Shown piece after piece: positions 57,507 to 64,000 of a stretch of 64,000 nucleotides of DNA (the first letter of the stretch is position 1; every line of letters begins with the position of its first letter). The stretch lies in contig CM022299.1 in the NCBI GenBank assembly GCA_011799875.1, positions 209,876,070 to 209,940,069 on the forward strand, written 5' to 3'. Made by a program: the position numbers and the translations under genes. A model generated the notes under the pieces. That model was not told the origin of the DNA, did no database searches, and saw only the letters and a program-made list of their open reading frames with translations. The stretch is from Thinopyrum elongatum. Lineage: Eukaryota > Streptophyta > Magnoliopsida > Poales > Poaceae.

Positions 57507-58166
57507 CTAGGTTACCTCAGCGGGGATATGCATGTCCGCAACAATAAGAATACCTAATTTATTTTTGACAGTAGGAAGAGGGAATTCAAAACCTCCAATA
57601 GTAATCGTTGAAAATTTTCCAATAGAATTGATACTATTCACCTGAGGTTGTTTCTTTGGGAAGTGTACCGTATGCTCATTACCATTAACATGAAAAGTGA
57701 CATTGCCTTTATTGCAATCAATAACAGCCCCTGCAGTATTCAAAAAGGGTCTACCAAGGATGATCGACATACTGTCGTCCTCGGGTATATCAAGAATAAC
57801 AAACTCCGTCAAGATAGTATACACATTTGCAACTACGACAGGCACATCCTCACAAATACCGATGGGTATAGTGGTTGATTTATCAGCCATTTGCAAAGAG
57901 ATTTCAGTGGGTGTCAACTTATTCAAATCAAGTCTACGATATAAAGAGAGAGGCATAACACTAACACCGGCTCCTAAATCACACAAAGCAGTTTTACCAT
58001 AGTTTCTTTTAATGGAGCATGGTATAGTTGGTATTCCTGGATCTCCTAGTTTCTTTGCTATTCCACCCTTAAATGTATGATTAGCAAGCATGGTGGAAAT
58101 GTCAGCTTTCGGTATCTTTCTTTTATTAGTAACAATATCTTTCATATACTTAGCATAAGGAGACAC
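57507..58166 (-). pseudogene. Protease ORF of element E, 5' end cut by CACTA 2
   Basis: About 219 codons open from 58166 to a stop at 57507. The retropepsin has TALCDLGAGVSVMPL (Asp near 57980) and IILGRPFLNTAGAVIDC; the DLGAG active site parallels DLGAS in A and C. Upstream YAKYMKDIVTNKRKIPKA is the usual Gag-protease linker of these elements. The frame is cut at 58166/58167 by the CACTA 2 terminus, so Gag is missing. The tail (GGFEFPLPTVKNKLGILIV) ends without RT. Confidence 0.85.
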
Positions 58167-59400
58167 ACTACTGCAGGTTGGTCCAAACGCGATAGTCCAA
58201 TCAGAGACCCTTTGATGAAACTATGTGCGATGCATTAATCACAAATGATGACGTAATAAAACCGTCAAAAAAGATACAAAACATTTGCGATGGCGGTGAC
58301 ATCAAACACGATTCAGATTAGAGTTGCGTGTGCATTGTGTGGCAAACGGTTAATCCAGCAGAACTGTTTGCGATGAGACAGAATAACAAAAACAGGCAGC
58401 CAGATGAGGGTGTGTGCGATATACGGCATACAGTTCACTAGGATGAACTATGTGTGATTAGGCAACACAATAGAAACGGTTAGCCGGATCAAGGTGTGCA
58501 TGATGGAGGGCATATAGTTCACTTGGATGAACTGTTTGCGATGAACCAAGACAACAGAAACAGTTCAACTGAACAAGATGTGTGTGATACGCGGCAAACA
58601 TGCCCGTAATCAGAAATGTGTGCGAAGACCAATAATAACATAGAGGATTGCTGCTAATAAGCCGTGTGATTTGCTTTGTCTACAGAAGAATAACATATAT
58701 CAATGGTACCGTAAGGTGCTACACAAACGGTTTTTAACCCCTTTCCGCGACGACATTCTGAACCGTCGCCAAGTGAGTGACTGCGATAGGGGGGTCCTTC
58801 CCACACGACCCAGAAACCGTCAGGGATAGGCGAGCGGCTACTGAAGACCGCCATAGAATAAACGTATGAGAAGTCGCCCCAGTCCCACACGTTACATCTC
58901 GACATTACGTTTCTGATCCGAGAGACATCCCAAACGATTACGCCGCTATAGTCGTGTGAAAAAGGTGGACATCAACATTTAATCTACCAATATGTTTGCG
59001 ATAGGTATGTTATCACACATAGTTCAAGAATGTAAAATGTGTGCGGTGCCTCTACTAACGCCAACGTGTCCATTTTCATAACTGTGTGCGATAGGTATTC
59101 CTATCACACACGCACACTGGTTTGAAACGTTTGATGTATTACCATGAATCGCACACGCATATGAGACAAAATCATGTGTGCATCCGTCGGGCATCGCAAA
59201 CGTTTCACGTCAAAGAACCGTCTGTTCTCTATTTTTCATCGCACACGCTGTTTTCTTTCTAACTGTGTGCACATTATTTTATTCGCTCCTGTATAATTTT
59301 ATTTTTCCCTGTAATTTATTATTAGAATTGGAAATTTTGAAATATGAAACGTGGAATTCAAATTCTCAGCACAATGGTTCAACAATGAATCCATAAATAA
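58167..59400. repeat. Subterminal region of CACTA 2
   Basis: About 1.2 kb without a gene, filled with short degenerate motifs (tgtgtgcgat, gtttgcgatga, aaccgt) in both orientations. Such arrays are the known binding sites of CACTA TnpA-type proteins. Confidence 0.75.
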
Positions 59401-59468
59401 AATTGTCAGTACAATATGTTCAGTAATTACAGGATTAGACAGCAATTAACTATGATGAACCACAATAT

Positions 59469-62043
59469 TTAGAGGTGGTAAAGGTGAAGAGACAAGTGTA
59501 AATCAGTTTGGCTGCCGCTGGTGTTGAAGAAGCGGAATGCCCATAATGTGCCCTCCTGCATGCCATAGGCATGAACAACTTTCGTCCAACCCCTTGTGAC
59601 GATCGCCCGCCCTTCCTTCACCGCCTTCAGGAAGACTTCTAGAGCATTATCATGCTAGCATGAATTATATACTTTAACCTTAGTTGCCTCCACTCCGGTC
59701 ATGTAGTTTGCAAAGTAATCATCAGTAAATAGCTTTGGAAACCACTGAAAAGAGAAAAAATTTCAGATACTGAGGTCTAATAGAGTAACTTGTTGTGGGC
59801 AGGGGGAAAAGGCAACACATTACTTACCATCCTAAAGTTCACTGTTGTCTTGTACAAAGTGTAAATAAAGAGCTTAATTCCCATCACCCGTTTCTTTCGC
59901 CTAACAATCTTTCTTAGTTTCCTCACTTGACGCTTGTTCATGAATATCTCATTGCCCCATACGCAAAAGGGATCGAAGCATGGATCAATACCGCTCATAT
60001 ATGTACCTACAAGCAACTAGTAAATGTTAGAAGCTAAACTGAGATTGCATAAATGATGTAAAATACAACTACCTACGTTCCTAAGTACAAGTATTTTTAG
60101 AGATTTCAATATGAACTACATACGGATGTATATAGAATTATAGATATAGTTTAGATTAGAATCTAGATTCACTCATTTTGCTCCGTATGTAGTCTATATT
60201 GGAATCTCTAAAAATACTTATATTTAGGAACATATGGTGTATAAGACATGGGATGCAGCTAACCTGGACGGCAAACAACAACATCGCCCATTGTAGCCCT
60301 GTGTAAGTACATGGAAAGCCAATGTTAACTACAACAGGGTTAACATCCACCAAAAATAGCAAATGGTAATAAAATGGCAGCATCTGTAGTGATATCTTCA
60401 TTGCAAAAGAGTAGCACGGTAGCAAAGGGACGGATTAAAAAATGGATAGAATTGTTTACTGCAACAGACAACCTAGTATAGCCATTGAAACTGGTACTGA
60501 TAGAAATGAAATTGTCAGAGTTAAACATTGCAAGGCAGGTGCTACTAGAGCAGAGAATGGCCCTGTTGTCTATTAAAAGGTAGGGAAAATAGATAAGACG
60601 TGCTAGGCGTGTTTACTACAACATGCTTAATACATCAACCATACAAAACATGGCCATTGCAACTGGTATTCGTAAGATTCAACTAGTGAGTTCATACTTG
60701 GTAAGTCCTGAGGGGTAGTGGCTGGGGCACTTCATATGGACAAGAGCCCGCCCCAAGTTGGCCGCAGCGGAGGCGAGGTGTTCATCCGGGTCGAAGAGTG
60801 GATCAGTGCCGCCGACATGTGTACCTACAAGAAGCAAGTAAATGTTAGAAGCCAAACTGCAATTGCACAAATGATGTAAAATACTGCAAGACATGGGATG
60901 CAGCTAACCTCGACGGAAAACAACAGCATGACCCGTTGTGGCCCTGCGTAAGTACATGGAAAGGCATGTTAAGTACAACAGGGTTAGCATCCACTAAAAA
61001 TAGCAAATGGGCAGCATCTCTAGTATATCTTCATTGCGGAGAGTAGCACGGTAGCAAAGGGACAGATTAAAAAGGATACAACTGTTAATTGCAACAGGCT
61101 TAACAGCATCCTAAGTCATGTTTTGTAAGTTTGTAGCCATTCAAATACAACTGTTTAAATATGGATACAACTGTTAATTGCAACAGGCTTAGTAGCCATT
61201 GAAACCGGTACTAATAAAAATGCAATTGGCAAAGTTAAACATCGCAAGGCAGGTGCTGCCAGAGCAGAGAATGGCCTAGTTGTCTATAAAAAGGTAGGGA
61301 AAATAGCTAAAATATGTTAGGCATGTTTACTACAACATGCTTAATACATCGACCGTAAAAAACATAGCCATTAATTGCAACCGGTATTGGTAAGATTGAA
61401 CTGGTGAGTTCATACTTGGTAAGTCCTGAGAGGTAGTTGCTGGGGCACTTCATCTTGGCCAGAGCCCGCCCAAAGTCAGCGGCGGCGGAGGTGAGCTGTT
61501 CCTCCGGGTCGAAGCGTGGATCAGTGCCACTGACATGTGTACCTACAGGCAACCAGTAAATGTTAGAAGTTAAACTGCAATTGCACAAATGATGTGAAAT
61601 ACTGTAAGACATGGGATGCAGCTAACCTCGACGACAAACAACAGCATCACCCGTTATGACCCTGCGTAAGTACAGGGACATGCATGTTAAGTACAACAGG
61701 GTTAGCATCCACCAAAAATAGCAAATGGGCAGCATCTCTAGTGATATCCTGAGTCATGTATTGTAAGTTTGTTGCTGGTATTGGTGAAACTGAGCTGGAC
61801 AGTTAATACTTGAACATCACACAATGTGCAGTACTGAAATAAACAAGGCACGAACATGCTTAATACATCAACCGTACAAAACATAGCCATTGCATGTGGT
61901 ATTGGTAAGATTGAGCTGGTCAGATCATACCTGGTAAGTCCTGGGGGGTAGTCGCCGGGGCACTTCATCTGGGCCAGAGCCTGCACCAAGTCGGCGACGA
62001 CGGAGGCGAGGTGTTCCTCCAGGTCAACACACACAGCGGCCAT
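59469..62043 (-). pseudogene. Eight-exon gene with tandem exon modules and a B3-like domain in CACTA 2
   Basis: Exons on the minus strand: 62043-61931, 61661-61627, 61542-61416, 60943-60909, 60824-60698, 60298-60264, 60006-59828, 59744-59469 (113, 35, 127, 35, 127, 35, 179, 276 nt). Every intron has GT/AG ends and phases chain correctly to 309 codons with stop TAA at 59469-59471. A 35-nt exon (ATTGHAVVFRR type) plus 127-nt exon (GTHVSGTDPRFDPEE...MKCPS...SGLT) form a 54-codon module. The last exons encode a basic stretch (KRQVRKLRKIVRRKKRVMG) and a B3-like domain: WFPKLFTDDYFANYM, ...TRGWTKVVHAYGMQEGTLWAF. One in-frame TAG (59655-59657) lies inside the B3 part. ATG 62156 is out of frame with exon 1, so the start is 62043 or a 1-nt indel exists. 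B3 domains bind DNA in plant regulators; role here unknown. Confidence 0.75.
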
Positions 62044-62156
62044 CGTGCCATCAGCTCCTCGACCTCCATGTGATATGTGGTTGGGCTTCCACGACGATGC
62101 TCTGGAGGTAGGGGCGGTGGGGATTTGGAGGCATGAGGATGTTTCGCAGGCGCCAT

Positions 62157-63171
62157 TTAAGCAATCAGGCCAGGGCCATGATAGAGATCGGTGGGCTACC
62201 TGACTGGATCGATGATGCTCGGGCAGAACGTAGATGTGGTTGAAGTTGTGGTTGCGGCGGCGGCGGTTTGAGCTGCCGATAGGGGGGAGGGGGGAGGGGG
62301 GAGATACTGAGGAAATTTGATGGGTGGGGATGTGGTGGGAGGAATAAATTCTGTAATCACACGCCTAATGAAAATTTCGCTGCGAAACTTGAAACTTGGG
62401 CGGGGGAAACACACAACGCAGATGAAGCGCGTAAAATACTCGTGTGCGAGAAAAGAGAAAATTGGCAGATCCCGTCTCCAAAAAAATGTACACGTGTAGT
62501 TGATTTTTTTGCTCAATGGTACGCCTGGTTTATTAGGAAACATCGCACAGGTAATTGACTTATGGATTATTAACACAAAAAAATGCACACGGGTACGCCA
62601 TAGAAACCGTGTGTTTTGTGATCTTCTAATAATTCTTATATCTATTAGCCTCTCCAACCGCACCTAATTTCAAAAATCTCTTTCATTGTATCAGGATTAT
62701 TCAATGTACATGAACGAGGCAATGTGACACCCGATGAGCAATCATCGGTTTATGAAATGCAATTAAGTGTCAACCTGCCTCGCTCGCATAGCCAGATTTG
62801 ATCCTATGCAACAAGAGAGAAGCTTGCTGCCATCCGCCGGCGTGGCAATTTAAGCCAGTGTTCGGCCAACTCGCTCGGTGAGGTGGGACTAAAAACCAGC
62901 TGCGGCCAGCTCTAGTCTCCTCTGGTGGCTGCGGGCGAACGTTTCGGGAGTATTTAGGGCCGGGGTGCAGCTACAAAACTTCAGTGAACACATGATAATC
63001 AACGCTCAAAGCCCTCAAAGGATGCGCTTACCAACATTGTACGTTAATAATAGATAGTGCCAACTTAAAGTACTACTGGTAATTTGCTCTAAAACTAGTA
63101 CATATGTAGTACTGGTAGATGCTCGTAATTAATTATACAAACTTATGGGCGACACACGCACTAACTACTTC
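62157..63171. other. Non-coding part of CACTA 2 between the B3-like gene and the last ORF
   Basis: About 1 kb: the presumed promoter and 5' UTR of the B3-like gene (G-rich 62278-62305), then subterminal-like motifs (cacacggg, gtgtgcgag) around 62440-62620, then unassigned sequence. I see no gene. Confidence 0.5.
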
Positions 63172-63564
63172 TCACATGCTGCCATCGGGACATGCTAGCC
63201 AGACGCCAGCGTTCTCCTTCCCGGCCATGTAGGCGGCAGACCACCGTGCTTCGATCTTCGCCGAGCTCTCCTCAGCATGGTGTGCGGCCTCTTCTTTCTT
63301 GCGGCGGCGGGACTCTCATTTCTTGATAGCTTTCTGCCTTTTCCGCTCCTTCTGTGCGGCTTTGGCCAGCTCTAGATCCACCGCCCATTCGGCCATGGCA
63401 GCCTCAAAGTCCGCCCACGTAATTGTGTGGCCGCCGGCGGTGATGAACTCAGCGCTGCGAGATGACATCGCTTCCTTACCATGTGTGCGGTCGCGGGCGG
63501 CGAGGAACGCGGCGCGGTGGGATGCCATTGCTTCCTTACCAGCAACTGTGCGCCACGGTGCCAT
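63172..63564 (-). pseudogene. Charged helical ORF in CACTA 2
   Basis: A 130-codon frame from ATG 63564 (MAPWRTVAGKEAMASHRAAF) to TGA at 63172-63174, with one in-frame TGA at 63316-63318. It contains a repeated half (GKEAM..SRSAEF / GKEAM..SHRAAF), then WADFEAAMAEWAVDLELAKA, a Lys/Arg-rich helix, and after the stop WSAAYMAGKENAGVW. No known domain. Its composition and its place near a CACTA end resemble the charged ORFs of CACTA 1, which suggests a family-specific protein. Confidence 0.45.
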
Positions 63565-63756
63565 GAACGATGCTTGGAGAGAGCTCTGGGACGGAGTGCC
63601 TGGACAGCCGTACAGTGCGGTGGTTTTTAAGAGCTCAATGACAAACGACGAAGGAAATTTGGCTTCCCTTACAATTTTTCTCGTTCATTATCGCACACGG
63701 TTCATCTCCGTCGCCTCCGGAAACAGTGTGCGCTGAGCCTATTGTGTGTTGTGTTA

Positions 63757-64000
63757 TGATTAGCCGGAACCCCAGCCACGTAATTCCTGCTCGTCCTCGA
63801 GTAGGTAAATGATAAAAAAAGATAATTTTTTATGTGGAATGCTACCTAGCATAATCTTGATCATATATCTAATCATGGCATGAATATTATGACATAAGTG
63901 ATTCAAAGCAATAGTCTATAATTTGACATAAAGATATCAATACTCAGGCATCCCAACAAACAATCGTGTCTTTCAAAATATCAATGCTAAAGAAAGCTAT
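63757..64000. other. Gypsy-like non-coding sequence at the right edge
   Basis: AT-rich sequence (tcctcgagtaggtaaatgat, then tatcaatactcaggcat and gtgtctttcaaaatat) that I recall from the 3' internal region of Triticeae Athila-like Gypsy elements, read in minus orientation. It does not continue the protease/gag frame expected for element E right of CACTA 2. Confidence 0.5.

Larger units (their letters stand above)
41782..58166 (-). mobile_element. Gypsy LTR retrotransposon E, partial, host of two CACTA insertions
   Basis: Minus-strand element: 3' LTR (41782-53521, split by CACTA 1), polypurine tract, ~2.1 kb of non-coding 3' sequence, an extra ORF (about 56735-55636), a spacer, and a protease ORF cut at 58166 by CACTA 2. 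No RT or integrase lies between protease and extra ORF, so it resembles the non-autonomous organisation of element A. The gag, 5' LTR and primer site are not in the window, or were lost. Family probably Fatima/Sabrina-like (tentative). Confidence 0.82.
58167..63756. mobile_element. CACTA transposon 2 (DTC), same family as CACTA 1, right end uncertain
   Basis: The left terminus CACTACTGCAGG begins at 58167. Its first ~520 bases match the reverse complement of the right end of CACTA 1 (52090-52611), so the two lie in opposite orientation. At 58705-58840 a block matching the left end of CACTA 1 (42275-42400; AAACGGTTTTTAACCCC) follows in direct orientation. Subterminal TGTGTGCGAT-type motifs continue to about 59280 and recur near 63690-63735. 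The right end could be near 63750 (attgtgtg), but no clean TIR or TSD is seen; left flank would predict ACA. No transposase ORF is visible. Cargo: a spliced gene with B3-like domain and a charged ORF. Confidence 0.75.

Noticed and set aside
63316..63736. Plus-strand open frame over the right part of CACTA 2
   Set aside because: It overlaps the charged minus-strand ORF at 63564-63172, which has the better ATG and helical pattern.
63740..63760. Right TIR of CACTA 2 at attgtgtg
   Set aside because: It matches the left terminus poorly and no ACA duplication follows; left as an uncertain boundary.

Overview
The window looks like intergenic heterochromatin from a large grass genome, most likely Triticeae (wheat, Aegilops, barley, rye). 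This rests on recalled similarity of the LTRs, CACTA ends and LINE tail to Triticeae repeats. I see no host gene, rRNA, tRNA gene or CRISPR. Almost every base belongs to a transposable element, and most elements are inserted in or cut by others. Family names are from memory; structural calls (LTRs, primer sites, TSDs, domains, splice sites) are read from the sequence.

Layout. (1) 1-3482: minus-strand Gypsy element A, with its 5' LTR at 1901-3482 and a gag/protease ORF but no reverse transcriptase before the window edge. (2) 3483-4085: plus-strand LTR fragment B. (3) 4086-9637: minus-strand Gypsy element C, with decayed gag-pol, a tRNA-Asp-type primer site and a partial 5' LTR of B's family in inverted orientation. 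(4) 9638-10650 and 24712-27766: one minus-strand LINE, split by (5) a complete 14.06-kb chromodomain Gypsy element at 10651-24711. That element has 4.09-kb LTRs, a tRNA-iMet primer site, an extra ORF upstream of gag, and a near-perfect 5-bp TSD. (6) 27767-27786 and 41146-41781: remnants of one LTR, interrupted by (7) a plus-strand Tat-type Gypsy element at 27787-41145. It has 840-bp LTRs, two RNase H domains and an antisense spliced gene in its 3' half. A second copy of its 5' leader follows the right LTR. (8) 41782-58166: minus-strand Gypsy element E. Its 3' LTR is split by CACTA 1 (42266-52611, TSD AAT) and its protease ORF is cut at 58167 by CACTA 2 (58167 to about 63756). (9) 63757-64000: non-coding Gypsy-like sequence.

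The most unusual content is the cargo of the two related CACTA elements, neither of which shows a transposase. CACTA 1 carries a three-exon GRF-type zinc-finger gene, an alanine-rich coiled-coil ORF, two charged ORFs, a 45-bp repeat open on both strands, a ~510-bp tandem array, and a hairpin next to a 64-bp segment collinear with the 5S rRNA internal promoter. CACTA 2 carries an eight-exon gene ending in a B3-like domain. In it a two-exon module (35 + 127 nt) occurs in tandem with every splice phase preserved.

The LTR elements and the LINE carry stops and frameshifts and are probably all defective. By eye, LTR pairs differ about 2% (Tat) and 3-4% (chromovirus), so insertions are fairly recent and the chromovirus is older than the Tat element. 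The chromovirus must postdate the LINE, element E postdates the LTR it interrupts, and both CACTA insertions postdate E.
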